Source: Chenopodium formosanum
Lineage: Eukaryota > Streptophyta > Magnoliopsida > Caryophyllales > Amaranthaceae
Assembly: GCA_024500155.1 (NCBI GenBank)
Contig: CM044857.1
Location: 50,726,001 to 50,790,000 of the forward strand
Direction of reading: 5' to 3'
Length of the DNA stretch: 64,000 nucleotides
Shown: one piece after another, positions 22,785 through 35,076 of the stretch
Layout: each line of letters starts with the position of its first letter
Numbering within the stretch: position 1 is the first letter of the stretch
Made by a program: the position numbers and the translations under genes
The notes under the pieces: model-generated
The model's database searches: none
What the model was told of the DNA's origin: nothing
What the model saw: only the letters and a program-made list of their open reading frames with translations

Positions 22785-25060
22785 TAATTCTGCCTCTTCA
22801 GGACATCGTTTTGAATTTTGATAAAGTTTCTCTGGAATGTACTTAAATGTCTAGGGATTTCTGCATTGGAATTTCATGTGAGTAATTACAACTCTTCAAA
22901 TTTGTCTGGTTTCTATTTCTAATCTATCAGTTTATTACAATTATCACCTCCTCCCCTGGGAACAGTATGCTATGTACTTGAGTAACTTGACTATCTTTGG
23001 TTAATTTTATCAAATCTGGTGTTATGGATGTGCCTTTAAATTTTTTTTTTACCCCCTTCTGTTTGAAGCAACTTAATGTGAAATTGTGTTTCTCGATATG
23101 GCATTTGCAATTGGTCTTTATGTAGTCCTTTTACCCTTTGGAAGTGTGAACCTGCTGAGTCTCCTTTTGCGGATGTGAAGGAAGTTGGGTCTGTAAATCT
23201 ATGTTGGCAGCTTCTCGGGTAATGTGCGGTACTGAATTAGGTAATTTGTACTTGTTTTCTTATCCTTTCTTGCTTTGGATTACTTCTATTATGATTTTGG
23301 ACAAGATAAAGGAAGGTTAGAGGTTTAGACTACTGTTTAACTTATATGGGGGGAGGGTAAATGTTATAACTTTTATGTCAAACTTAACTGTGAACCAATG
23401 GAAACCATTCAAATGATAGAGGTTTTGTGCTACTATTATACTTGAATACAGTTTTTATTTATTTTTTTTGTAATTTTATTTAATCAAAAGCCCCACTCAA
23501 AGACTCCCAAAATGAGGGGTAGTAATCTCTCCATCCTTCCCTCCTCGCGCCATCACTGCCTCATCCCATTCACCCACCACCTGATTGTCTTTATTTTGTC
23601 TCCTACACCTCTCATTCCTTATTCATTTCCCCCCAAACCCAAGCATGTCCTTAGGGGTGGTTTTTGCTAAAATATTACATGATTGCTTCAGGTCACTGGT
23701 AGACCACCCTGGACCCTGACATCTGGTACTGTTCTTGTACAGTACTTGAGTGCACACAGCTTCCTTGACTGCTGAGTGTATTGTAACCTTTAGTTGTGGC
23801 AGTCTACCTTCTGGCTTTTGATTGATCTGTGTGTAGCTCTATGAACTCACATTTTCCTTTTCAACACTGCTCGCCGTAATCATTTTTGTTCTCTGCTCTT
23901 TGCTCGGTTTGGAATGAAATAGATTATGGCTCATGTCTTGCGACTACTTTAGTCTACTGTTTCAACATCTTCTGTTTTGGTTTTAGCAGGCACAAGAGGC
24001 TGGAGCAGAAACAAAACACACATCTTATAATTAAGCAGGCTAGGACATTATGTGGTTTTGAATTTGATTAATATTCTTTTTCTAAGTATATATCACCTTT
24101 TGCTATTACTCATTGCACTTGCACTTGTACTAGAGTCTGCGGCCACCTGTGGGATGGTATAGTTCTTTGAGTGAAGTGAATACTGTTCTCTGTATCTTCA
24201 AAGTACTATGAGGTCCACATACGTAGTATGTCAATGAGATTGCTGGATTAAATGAGTTGTAGACTTGCAGGAGTATGTCTTGCAACAGCACTTCTTTGCG
24301 GGAATGAGAGGGAGGCTATGTAGTGTACGCAAGCTTGATCTATTACTGACATGCTTAATCTGATAGTGGTTTTTGATGGTGAAAGATGCCTAGAGACCAT
24401 TTAGGCAATAGATTTGCTCTCAAGGTTTCACTATGAGTCTATGTTTAGAAGTAGTCTAAGATGGGGAATGATTGAGATAAAGGATTCTGGAGTATTTCTG
24501 TAATTGACCTGTTCGAGTGGATGCTCAATTTTGAAGTAGTTCCTTTTGGTAGTGAGTCATCCGTATACACAAGGACAGACTGAGGAACCAATTCTTATAT
24601 TGTGGTAGCGTACTTGATCGTATGAATGCTTTAAGCAAGTCAGATCTACTCTAGTTCGAAACTTGTATATGTGCACTGTGGACTGTGGTGACCGGTGACA
24701 TGTTAGTATATATTTTTCATCTTAGCTCCAAGAATGGATTGTATACCTGTATACATTGCATATAGAAGTATTTCAGAAAAGAGATCTGATGCTTGATGTG
24801 TGATATAAGGTTGCTTGGGATGGTTATAGAGTATTTACCTGAGTCTGAGGCCTTTACTGTCTTGGCCATCGGAATGGTGGGAGCTGATACGGGTCAAGGA
24901 TGATATGTGCTTAGTTTGCTCTAAATGTGGTGATCATCTCCCTTTGCCTGTTGAATATATTCATGCTGCACAACACCTGGTTGTACTTTGTAAATGGTAC
25001 AGCCTCATTCTTAGGTTATTTTGGAGCTCCCCAAATGAGAGAGGGGGTAATTAAATGAAA
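22785..25060. other. RH21 3' flank and gene-free spacer
   Basis: The first few hundred bases are probably the RH21 3' untranslated region. The rest is ordinary-composition DNA with no supported reading frame longer than about 60 codons. I recognised no transposon termini and no RNA gene. GC content is higher than in the flanking intergenic DNA, so a decayed gene or a non-coding transcript cannot be excluded. Confidence 0.45.
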
Positions 25061-25439
25061 TTTATCGCGAATGAACAACAAAATAATTGGTTTTATCATA
25101 CACTTTGTACAACATGATTTTATACTGAAATTACATTGCCTATTGGCTATATTTTCGATGGTTATATAATTTAAATTGAATGGTACTTGTATGTTATTCT
25201 GTTTTGTTTATGGGCTTTAATCGGGCCTATGGGCCTCTCTTAGAAGTCACATTCAAGGCCTTTACATCCTTATGCTAATGTAATGATAATGCTGTGTCTG
25301 TGCCAATTTAAATTTATGAATCTCGTGAAAATGTCGTTAAAAAAAAGGGTAATGCAATTAGTAATAATGAGCTTGTAAAAAAAAGGTAATTAATAGACTT
25401 ATTTACACAAACAAATCAAAGAGCCGTGTCTAGTTAATT

Positions 25440-25493
25440 CCCCAGATAAACAAATTCAATAGACTTATTTAAATAGAATTTGTTTATCTGGGG
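25440..25493. repeat. Perfect 18-bp inverted repeat (hairpin)
   Basis: CCCCAGATAAACAAATTC (25440-25457) is exactly complementary to 25476-25493 across an 18-base AT-rich loop. Part of the loop (AATAGACTTATTTA) also occurs nearby at about 25393. A further TTTATCTGGCAGATAAA palindrome lies at about 25683-25699. It may be the core of a small foldback element; outer ends were not found. Confidence 0.85.
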
Positions 25494-25499
25494 GTATAA

Positions 25500-27163
25500 T
25501 CGTTTTATCAAATACCAGTGGAGGGGTATATGCGTCTTTTCATATACTAGTTGAGGGGTACATGTGTAATTTCCTAAATGCAAGTTGCAAACAGTATTTG
25601 GATAGATCACAAAAGTACTGATTAAATAATCACGCTTTTTCAATATATTTACAAAAATGCCATTAGATTAACAAAAATTCGTTTATCTGGCAGATAAATT
25701 TGTATTTGCCCACAAATTAATACTCCATATGAAGCTATTATTAGTTCACAATAATTGTCCATAAAAAATTAAAGAATGAGATTCGAATAGTATTTTATGT
25801 CATTTGCACATCTTTTATTTTATGTATGTTTTTTTTATTGTTATTTTATGTCATTTGCATTCCTATCTCCTGTTGTTTTCACTAAAATTATAGACACAGT
25901 AGTAATCTTATATCTTACCTGCCAATATATATTTTCCCAAGCATAGTGCCAAAACACAATCACATTATAGTCTTACAATGAATAATTGATTGAATATCCA
26001 ACACAAATATATAGGTATAAATTTATATGAATATAATAATAATTCATTAACTAACCATTCATGTATATAACGTATACATTTTTTTTATAGACATATATAT
26101 TTTTATAATTTTGTATGACATTAATATACATGTTATAATGTTATATATAAATTATTAGTAGGTTATTAGTAAGAAAATATGAAAATTTAATATTTCAATT
26201 ATAAACTTATATTGTGTGTTTCAAAAAAAAATAAACTTATATTGTGAACTAAGATTTAATAATACTTATCTTAATTCACTAGGGTCACTGGGCTAAGAGC
26301 CTAAGACATCACACTCCCAAACCAAATACTTCGTAGTTAATTTAAACAAAATATTATTTAAGTTGTCTTCAAAAAAAAAAAGAAGCTAGAAGCCTAGAAT
26401 TTATTGAAAATGCTTCCTTTGTTTTCTTTCATATTATGACATCCGTTTTGCAAAGGATGTTGACTTATGTATCCAGTTTAATCAATATATTAATACATGA
26501 CATAAATGATACTCTTATCTAATTATTTTTTGTTCTCAGTTGTTTTATTTTGATAAAATAGGTTGTTACAAACTGATAGTTACCTCACTTAATAGCGCAT
26601 ATGAATTATGATACACCGGAAAAGAGGAATTAAAAATTACCGTAGTACGAGGGATTAAAAATTGGTACAGTGCGCTTAGGTCAAATTGAGTGTGATGAGA
26701 TGTTTTGTCCTATACATTGCTTTTTATGACTTTCCCATCACCATTAGATTTTCATCATTCTGTCCTCTTACATATTACGAATTTACGATTATGTTATCAT
26801 CATCTCCAGTACTTTTACTTTCTTCGGTCAAATATTACGGCAACCTGGTCAATCTCTATCTTTAGGATGTTTAATGTTACAACTTCCAACCATTTTAATC
26901 CACCTTTTAATTGCTTGCTATACAAAGACTCAATCAACGCTTGTTACTATATTTGTTATACTCCTTAATATTCTTTCCCCATATTTACGAATTATGAGTA
27001 ATTTAGTAAAAATAAATGACAAATACGTATTCCGACCCTTTTAGATATTGAACCATTTATAAATAGTATATATTCTTATTTTTAAAACTTTGATAGATTA
27101 GACACGGTCTTGTGAGAAGACATTCCTAATCTCCTAATCTCCCAACATGTATATTTCCTTTAA

Positions 27164-27220
<57 letters not shown>

Positions 27221-28499
27221 TAAAATAATAATAATAATAATTAAAATAGTAATAATAGCACTACGCAAGAACAAATAAAGTTAGATCTTACTAATTGTTG
27301 GAAATAATGCTAAGGAAATAAGATGTTTACTTGTTTTGTTTTGGAGGAAAAAGGATTGTCATCCCACATTGATGAGAGAAGAAAGTTTTACTTGGTTTAT
27401 ATACGAGGATTTGAATTAAAATATTTTAAGTGATATCCCTTGTGTAATGGGCTAAAAGGGGCATACTCACGTGCGCGCCGCTACTGTTGGCCAATTCATG
27501 TTCGTGGCATGTGTGCGGTGCTTACATTTTTCTCCTTCAGTTATGTTTTTTTGAGGACTTTAAAAACCAAGTCGTAGTCAGTTTACACACTAAAAAAATT
27601 CATTCTTCCTCTTCTCTAAATTATTAGTTTCTCAACTTCTAATCTGAGCAAATTGTGAGTTTCCAATTCCTATTTTTTAGTGCACATTAAGAGGAATCAA
27701 TCATTGTGTAAAATCTTGGGGGGCAACTCCATCTCTGACTGTACTATAATTGGGGCTAATTTTAATTTTGCTTTTTAAATAGTGTTTTCAACACGTCACA
27801 ACTTCATATACATTGAATATCTGGCACACATTTCTTTTACATTTTCTGGTTTTATTATATACTTTACCTACACTAATAATAGTTACAACGAATAATCATT
27901 ATGCCAAGCTACATACAAAAATCACTTATATCTCAAAATACAATATCCAAATGGTTAGAAACTTATTGTTACATCCTCCTAACTATAAATCAATACACAA
28001 AACATATAGTTATATATTTTGACAGCAATATATAAACATATTGAGTTTATTGAAGCATTACTATAATACAATCATCAACTCACTAAAAGAGTTTTACTTT
28101 GTATATCATACTCTGTAATAATTATGTCACTCTTACAACTTTATATCCACATCCACCCCGATAAACCACCAAACACCCTTTTCATATATCCTTACTAAGT
28201 AAGGTCCTGTTTTTTGAATTTCTGGGTAGAGCAGATTTCACTAGGATAGAGCAGGTGTCACTGTGTCAGCAGAGTAGATTGAGTTAGCAAAACAGGACTC
28301 TGCAGAATAGAATAGAGTAGAGCAGATTTCAGAAGAGCAACTCTTAAGAGCGAGGCCTTACTGAACACCAAATTCACTTCATCTAGCCACCTCTATTCCT
28401 TTCCAACGAACACTTTAATATAGAAAATAATATAACGAGTTTAAATCCAAACAAGAAAAGAGAAAATTATTGATAATTTCAATATCCTTCATTCTACTA
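25500..28499. other. AT-rich gene-free stretch with a trinucleotide microsatellite
   Basis: No coding region is supported. An (AAT)n tract with small interruptions fills 27164-27250. At 28200-28370 a segment starting TAAGGTCCTGTTTTTTG with repeated GAGCAGATTTC looks like a decayed MITE, but its ends do not pair convincingly. Confidence 0.5.
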
Positions 28500-28814
28500 C
28501 TCCCTCCGTCTCCAAATGATAGTCCCTTATGGGCGGATTTTAGTCCCAAAATGTTTACCTCATTTGCTTTTTCCAACAACCATTAATATTAATATTTTAC
28601 CAAAATTCCCTCCAATTTGCAACAATATTTGTGCAAATTTAAATTTTCTATGCAAATTTTATTTTCCCATGTAGTTTAATTAGTTTCTCTCTCTACTTTT
28701 TTGCATACCTAATGTCAATTTACTTTTTTTAATGTACTTTTACTATTTTTACTTGTGTTTATTAATTCCCATGAAAAATGTGCATAAAGGACTATCATTT
28801 GGGGACGGAGAGAT
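28500..28814. mobile_element. Stowaway MITE (Tc1/mariner), 315 bp, TA target duplication
   Basis: The left end CTCCCTCCGTCTCCAAATGA pairs with the right end, which on the minus strand reads ATCTCTCCGTCCCCAAATGA. TA flanks both ends (28498-28499 and 28815-28816). The terminal repeats extend over about 26 bases with few mismatches. No ORF is present, so it needs a transposase in trans. Confidence 0.92.
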
Positions 28815-28816
28815 TA

Positions 28817-30017
28817 CTATATCGTAGCCTCCTTTCCTTTTCTTGCTTACGCAAATGTAAGATGCACTGGCATCAGATTTTGGGCCTCCTTCGAAGGCTA
28901 ATGTTTGATTCGTCACTATCAAATCACCAAGCTTATATCATTGCTTAGCTCATGTTTATTGGGTGATTAAAAAAAAAAAAAAACCACTAGTGCACATGCT
29001 AGTGATCCAAAAAATTTCATGATATCAATAAGTCACTTTATATTATATCTCATTTTGTGTGATGGATGAGACATTAGAGCATGTACTTAAGATGGGATTG
29101 CTAGCTAAATCAAGAATAATTTAGTGCAATCTACCAAAATTAACATCATTTTTAATACAGTATTATTATATACAAGTATAAAAACTATGTTATGATTGGA
29201 CATAAAAGATCATGAAATTTGTTTGAGGAACAGAAATTTCTGCAAATTTATGTGGCAGAGAATGCAAAATTATATCCCACTTGACACAAATTACAATTAA
29301 CAATGGATTTTTATGTAATGTACATATTCCTAGACATATAACTCCAAAGGCCATGGGGTTTGTAAAATGGAAGCAACTAGAGGACTTGTGTGTAAGGAAG
29401 GCAACAATACGTATATGGAGTTTAGTGGAGTATCTTTTTTGGTGCCCTCAATTGTCAATACTGTAATGTTTAAATTTGGCCCATTCATGTTTGCAAGAGG
29501 TGCTTTAGATCTTAGAAAGAGAACCCTATTTGAAGGGTATTTTACAAAAGAACCCTGTTTGAAGGGTATTTTACAATTTACGGATATAGGAATATTTCCA
29601 TAACTAAATTTCAAATCTGCATGGGGTTGAGGTGTTATATGATGGAGTAGTGGTAATGCTCCCACCTCGTATATTCGATGTCTATGGATCAAACCTCATG
29701 GGACTCATTTGAGAGACTTTCCTATTTCCAATCTTCTTACCAATAATGAAAAAACAAATCAAATTCTCTCTGATAGTGAAAATATGCTCAAATACACTTA
29801 TTGCAAATGATTTCTACTAATTATAAGATGGTGGGAAATGAAATGGGATAAATATTTTGAAATAGATTAAACAAATTCCTTATGTAAAACCCTTCCACGG
29901 TATTTTTATATCATACAATACACTTCAACTCATACGGTAATGGTTGGAGGCCTTCATTGTAATTTAGTGAAAGTTAGTCTTAAATCATCTCTACGTAGGT
30001 CACAAAACCTTTCGTAA
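28817..30017. other. Gene-free stretch with a SINE-like fragment
   Basis: No gene is supported. At about 29640-29715 GGAGTAGTGGTAATGCTCC resembles a pol III A box and GGATCAAACCTC a weak B box, spaced as in tRNA-derived SINEs. The ORFs at 29281-29603 overlap one another in different frames and show no family signature. Confidence 0.4.
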
Positions 30018-30019
30018 TA

Positions 30020-30306
30020 CTCCCTCCGTTTTTAAATACCTGCTCTATTTCTCCATGTGCGGAGTTTTAGGGTAAATTGAATAAAGTAATAAAATATGGA
30101 GGTAGGGGAAGAATAAAAAAAACAAAAGTAGTTAAGAGAATTGGAGAAGAGAGATTAAGAAATTAATAAAATACGATTTATGTTGGGTCCACTAAGTGAG
30201 AGAAGTGAATTAAGTATTGTAAAAACTTTCCAAATAAGAAAATGAAACAAGTATTTAAAAACGACCGAAAAAGAAAAGTGGAGCAAGTATTTAAAAACGG
30301 AGGGAG
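30020..30306. mobile_element. Stowaway MITE, 287 bp, TA target duplication
   Basis: The element begins CTCCCTCCGTTTTTAAATAC and ends GTATTTAAAAACGGAGGGAG, which are exact reverse complements over 20 bases. TA lies at 30018-30019 and 30307-30308. The right subterminal part holds an extra copy of CAAGTATTTAAAAACG. High terminal identity suggests a fairly recent insertion. Confidence 0.94.
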
Positions 30307-30356
30307 TAATACTACATGGGTTCCTGAAAGTTCTTTAGTGCAAACTCTAATTTGTA

Positions 30357-30598
30357 TTTCCTCCATTTTTTTTAATAGTTGCAACAGTTTGACTTTTACA
30401 CTATTCATGTGTTTCACTTTTATACATAAATAAAAATATTGTTATGTGGGATCTTGTTAGATTCTTCTCAATTTGTATAATTTTAATATCTAAATTTTAT
30501 AATTTTAACATATTGGTAATCAAAGATATTAACGATTCAAAACATGCATCGGTAAGTGTGAAAAGAGAAGTGTTGCAACTATAAAAAAACAGAGGACG
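30357..30598. mobile_element. Diverged Stowaway-like MITE, 242 bp
   Basis: The left end TTTCCTCCATTTTTTTTAAT continues into AGTTGCAACA. The right end TGTTGCAACTATAAAAAAAC continues into AGAGGACG. TA lies at 30355-30356 and 30599-30600. The termini have diverged, so this copy is older than the one 50 bp to its left. Confidence 0.75.
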
Positions 30599-30685
30599 TA
30601 TTATAAAAGTTGTTAAAAAATTAATATTTGGAAAGTAGATATACTTAATAGGGAAAATTAAGGCATAAGGCAAAATTGGCCTAAA

Positions 30686-32906
30686 CACTCTGATCTATGG
30701 CTTGGGTGCACCCTAAACTTTGCGTAGTAGCCAAAACACCAGGCCAAAAAATAATGACTTGGGTGCAAAGCGTACCTTTAGTGAGTTTTCTGACTACCAT
30801 TCTCGCCAAAGCTAGTGAATTAATTTTTATTTTTCGATTTGCGTGCCGAAAAATGTCATGTATGTTAAGGTTTTGGGGGTCATTTTGGTCCTTAAAGATC
30901 TAAATTGAGCTCGTAATAAGCAAAAAAAAAAAAAATAACATAAATGACTCAATTCGGCTTAAAAAATAATGACACGTAAATCGAGATATTTTATAACAAG
31001 CAAAACGAGTCATTTATGCTATTTTTTTTTTTTGTTTACTCCAAGCTCAATTTTGATCCTTTAGGATCAAAATGACCTCCGAAACCTTAACGAGAGATTT
31101 TTTGACACGCAAATAAAAAAAATAAAATTTTAATTTACTGGCTCCAGCAAGAATGGTGGTCGGAAAAAACTCACTAAAGGTGCACTACTAAAATTCAGCG
31201 AAATTGCGACCGCCTCTAACGGTTGCCGAAAATAGGAAAAACGGTCGTTGAAAATAATTGCGATCATCAACAGTCGTAACGTGGTGGTCGCTATTTACTT
31301 GGTCGCAAAAAAACAAATTTACGACCGATTGACGGTCGCAATTTTTTTACGATCGTTTTTATTAATTTCAACGACCTTATGGTAAACGGTCACAAATATT
31401 ATTAATTGCGACCAGTTTAGTCAGCGGTCGCAATTTTGGAAATTAGCGCCGGTCATAAGCAGTCACTAAAACTTAAAAAAAAAAAAACAAAAACAAAGAA
31501 AAAAACGCATCCTGTACTTTGCACTTTCACAGCGAGCCCCACCACCTTTACCCACCACCACTGCCCACCCTAAAACACCACCAACCACCACGAAAAATCC
31601 AGCCTACCCCATAAATCTCACCCAGCCACCACAGATTCTCCTCCCTTCACCGCGAAAACCCCAATCAGCCACCGATGAACAAAATTAACGAAAATACGAA
31701 CATGAAACCAAAGAAAATCAATGGAAATACGAACATGAAACAAAACAAAATCAACGAAAATACGAATTTGAAAATCAAATAGAATTAAACCAACTAAACT
31801 TAAAGAAAATCAAAACCAAAAATAACAAAAATCAAACAATTTCATCTAGATCATCAAACGCAATAATTAATAAAAATCAAATCACAAAATTACCCAACAA
31901 TTACCCGAAAATAAAAACCAAACATTACCCAAAAATCAAACCTAAAAATTAATGAAGAACAAAATAAAACCCCAAAAATTACGAAACTCAAACCCATTTA
32001 AACAAACCAGGCCAAAAACAAACAACAATAATCAACCAATGCAAAAACGAAACCAAAAACACCAAAACATACCTCAAACCTCGAATTGACTTTGACTTTT
32101 ATCTCAAATTCGGTTTAATAAAGCCAAATTCGACCATAAAAAGTATAGATCTAGACTTTTCATGGTCGAATTCGACCTTAAAAACCATTTAATTTTATAA
32201 CACCATCACCGGGAAATATGGATTATGCGTTAGAGGTTGCTTGTCTCGTTCAAACCACCGAGAAATTTCGTCAAAAGAGGAAAGCGAGGGAGAAGAGGAA
32301 AGCGAAGGATAAGAAGGAAAAGAGATGAGGAACGAGAAGGAGAAGAGAAGAGGAAAGAGAAGAAGAGGAAAATCCCGAGGAAAGAAATTGAGAAGGAAGA
32401 GGAGAACCGTGAGAAGAGAGAAAGGGAAAGAGAAGAGAGAGAAACGAGAGAGGAAGAGCGGCGCTTGAAAATAGATTAGGGTTAAGGTCGCCCTTTATAT
32501 ACTTTTATTTTGAAAAAAAAGTATTGTTGCGACTGCTTTTAGCGGTCGCAAATTGCTATTTACGACCGTTAAAAGCGGTCGCAATTGAATTAATTTTATT
32601 TAGAATTATTTTGCATGTGTACTTTATTTTTAAAAAAAGTTTTAATACTTTTGCAACTGTTTAATAGGTCAAAAATGGTCGCAAAATCTGCGACCGCTTT
32701 GAAAACGGTCGTAATATTGCGATAAGGTACAAATCGGTCGCAAATTTCATAATTTGTGACCGGTTTTATGACGGTTGTAGAAAAACGGTTGCAATTTGGC
32801 CGAATTTTAGTAGTGGTGCGCTTTGCACCCAATTCATTAGTTTGTGGTGTTTTGGCTACTATGCAAAGTATAGGGTGTTCGGTGCACTTAAACAATAATT
32901 CAGTGT
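30686..32906. mobile_element. Long foldback (Mutator-like MITE?) element, right arm split by a CACTA transposon
   Basis: The left arm (30686 to about 30990) includes CTTTGCGTAGTAGCCAAAAC, GGGTGCAAAGCG, CCTTTAGTGAGTTTT and ATGACTC. The same motifs occur inverted in the right arm (about 31000-31182, continuing at 32819-32906), where the minus strand reads CTTTGCATAGTAGCCAAAAC. The arms are each roughly 260-300 bases, and a short central loop lies near 30990. Without the 1.6-kb CACTA insert the element would be about 590 bases. Outer ends are approximate and no target duplication was confirmed, so the superfamily is uncertain. Confidence 0.72.
31183..32815. mobile_element. Non-autonomous CACTA (En/Spm) element, 1633 bp, target duplication GTG
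   Basis: The ends are CACTACTAAAATTC and GAATTTTAGTAGTG, perfect 14-bp inverted repeats with the diagnostic CACTA. The 3-bp duplication GTG lies at 31180-31182 and 32816-32818. Both subterminal regions (about 31200-31460 and 32520-32800) are dense in short direct and inverted copies of GCGACCG/CGGTCGC. This is the layout of transposase-binding sites in CACTA elements. The interior has no transposase. A GAGGAAAG-rich tract (32270-32470) gives a low-complexity open frame of charged residues that I do not call a gene. Confidence 0.93.
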
Positions 32907-32970
32907 CAAGATCTTAAACATGGGAGTATATTAAGCTCTGATGGTTTAACTTCACCATTTTATTTATACA

Positions 32971-33333
32971 CTAGTGAATAGCCCAAGCGTTACCCGAGAT
33001 ACTATATCTGTAGTTGTGCAAGTGCTAATTTTTAAGAACATTTATAGTGTGTATGTAGTATGTATATTCCACACTTTTATATATATTATTTAGTGTGCAA
33101 CATTAAAGCATAATTGACTATTTGCCTAGATGGTTAAACAATAATATTTCTTCAAAGAGGTCAAGGGTTCAAACCTTCTCATCCATATATCTTTTTCCAA
33201 TATAGTTGAGGCAACATTAAGTATTGTTGGTAGTGCGGATGATGTGGTATATTGAGGTGGCATAATAAGGAGTTGAGTGAGTGACGTGGCGTAGAGACAT
33301 TTTTAGAAACGTCTTTTAATATATTCGTGTAGA
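32971..33333 (-). mobile_element. Short non-autonomous Helitron, 363 bp, inserted between A and T
   Basis: On the minus strand the element starts TCTACACGAATATATTAAAA and continues GACG, the usual start of plant non-autonomous Helitrons. It ends CTAG after a GC-richer imperfect hairpin (GGGTAACGCTTGGGC). The base before is A and the base after is T, as expected for Helitron insertion, and there is no target duplication. It contains a tRNA-like stretch (about 33121-33178, GGTCAAGGGTTCAAACC). The hairpin is degenerate, so the copy is old. Confidence 0.72.
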
Positions 33334-33344
33334 TACTTGATTTT

Positions 33345-33683
33345 TTCTTTTTATACGGTAAGATACGAAATAGGCCCCCAACTTATCACAAGAATGGAGG
33401 GATGGGGTGAAATCAAACCCCCAACCACTCAGGAGGAGATGGCCAGATTGGGCGGAGGGGGGGGGGGGGGGTGGGGACAATCCCTCCATCTCCCATTTCT
33501 CAAATTTATATATATTTGGTACTTGTATATATATATACAGATATAGAGATCTGTCGGACGAGGATCATGGAGTTGAGGGACGGTTTGTCCCTCCATCTCC
33601 CTTATGAGTGATATGGATTCGATCCTCACCCCACCTCTCCTGTGATAGGAGGGACACCTTCCGTATCTTACCATGTAAAAAAA
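33345..33683. repeat. Inverted-repeat-bounded segment with a G-run and a duplicated CCTCCATCTCCC motif
   Basis: TTTTATACGGTAAGATACG at the left is nearly complementary to CGTATCTTACCATGTAAAA at the right. Between them lie a run of about 15 G near 33457, an AT microsatellite, and two copies of CCCTCCATCTCCC (33482 and 33590). Overlapping frames exist on both strands but none shows a recognisable domain. It may be a small transposon; no target duplication is clear. Confidence 0.45.
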
Positions 33684-34993
33684 GAAAAAAAAAACATATA
33701 GAGACCTGCCGGACTGCATGCCCTGCACCTCCAGTCCTCCACCCATACCCATATACCCTTGATCCATGATGAGGTTCGAACCTCACCAAAGAATAAGGTA
33801 GGAGTTGTTTGACAACTTGATTTATTTTACTAGAACCTTTACCAATCATGAAAAGTTTCAACTCTAAAGTTCCTTTAAAATAATGCAATTACTAGTCCAC
33901 TTGGTCACTTGCATCATACTCCACCCATGCTATTCGAAGCTCAAAAAAAGGAGTGGAAAATTCAACATGTTATGGATCGTTAGAGCCCACCCACTACGAC
34001 ATAGCACAAATCCACCGACAAAGGCTAAAAGGGATGAGTTGACACATATAATAGCTAAGCTAGCAATCATGTGAAGACTCTAGATGCCCAAGCTTGCCGA
34101 AAACCAATCACTTGTAACTGTTTGTAACTTTGCAGTAGTTGATGAATGTATGTTAGTAATGTATATGTACATTGGGAGCTTTGTGTATCAACCATAGCTT
34201 GGTCTAGTAATAAGGTTTGCATTTCACAACCTTGAGGTTATGGATTTAGCTTCTTTAAAATAGACATTTTAGTATAGGGATTCCTTTACCCTTTCCCCAC
34301 TCTCAAAGTGCCTAGCCTGCTAACCCAGATCAGGAGGATTTATGAGAGGTTTTGGCCCGATAGACCCTTTTCCTTTCCAACCAAAAATAAATAAAATTGG
34401 GAGCTACAACATGGTAAAAATAATTTAGTCGTGTAAAAAATCAATAACTTTAAAGATGAATTATAATAAAGAATCAATATGTTACTCGTATGTGTTTGAA
34501 TTTATCTTACTATGTAAATTGGGATTAAATAAGATAACTGAAAGTTGGTTCACTTAATTTGTTTAGTTAATTAGTTTGTTTCATGTGTTGGCTCTTATTA
34601 GCCAATGTAACATTTTGGTCGCAAGTCCAATTGTGCTTCAATTACTTTTGTGCTTTCTCAAACCAACTTGTAACCATTGCACAGTGTTCAGTAACTCTGA
34701 TCCTCTAATGTTTCTTCCCCTTTCCTTCACTTTTCTAGTTTTACCATGCAAAATGGACTAATTAATTTGAGGGTTTTAAATCACTTACATAACCACTTAT
34801 CTTATCTTCAAATCGGCTTTTTTTGCTATTTCAAATATGTGCATTTTATCGTCCCTTTATTGCGTAATGCAAAATAGTTAATGTATAATATGACGTTTAG
34901 AGCAATTACCCATTTTTTATTGCATCACATGGACATTTTTTTTTAGAAAAATATTTATCAGTTAAGAATAGATACAAGTAATTTGATGATATA
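33684..34993. other. Gene-free stretch with SINE-like fragments
   Basis: GATGAGGTTCGAACCTCACC at about 33768-33787 has a perfect B-box-like core, though it is also palindromic. AGCTTGGTCTAGTAATAAGG at about 34196 is A-box-like. No protein gene is supported. Confidence 0.4.
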
Positions 34994-35074
34994 CTACCTC
35001 ACAACTTTAAGGCATTATTTATGAGATATAATATAAAATATTTTAAAGTTGCAAAAAATATAAAACGGAGAAAG
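34994..35074. mobile_element. Very short Stowaway-like MITE, 81 bp
   Basis: CTACCTCACAACTTTAAGGC at the left pairs imperfectly with the right part TTTTAAAGTTGC and terminal CGGAGAAAG. TA occurs at 34992-34993 and 35075-35076. It is small and diverged; a comparable 93-bp copy lies at 55238-55330. Confidence 0.6.
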
Positions 35075-35076
35075 TA

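Noticed and set aside
28200..28370. Possible MITE starting TAAGGTCCTGTTTTTTG
   Set aside because: The GAGCAGATTTC copies are direct rather than inverted, and no terminal pair with matching duplication could be found.
32237..32479. 80-codon frame rich in Arg, Lys and Glu inside the CACTA element
   Set aside because: It is the translation of a GAGGAAAG-type low-complexity tract, has no domain, and lies inside a non-autonomous element.
33337..33888. Overlapping frames on both strands near the G-run
   Set aside because: They overlap each other in several frames, include Gly or Pro homopolymers from the G-run, and show no homology that I recognise.
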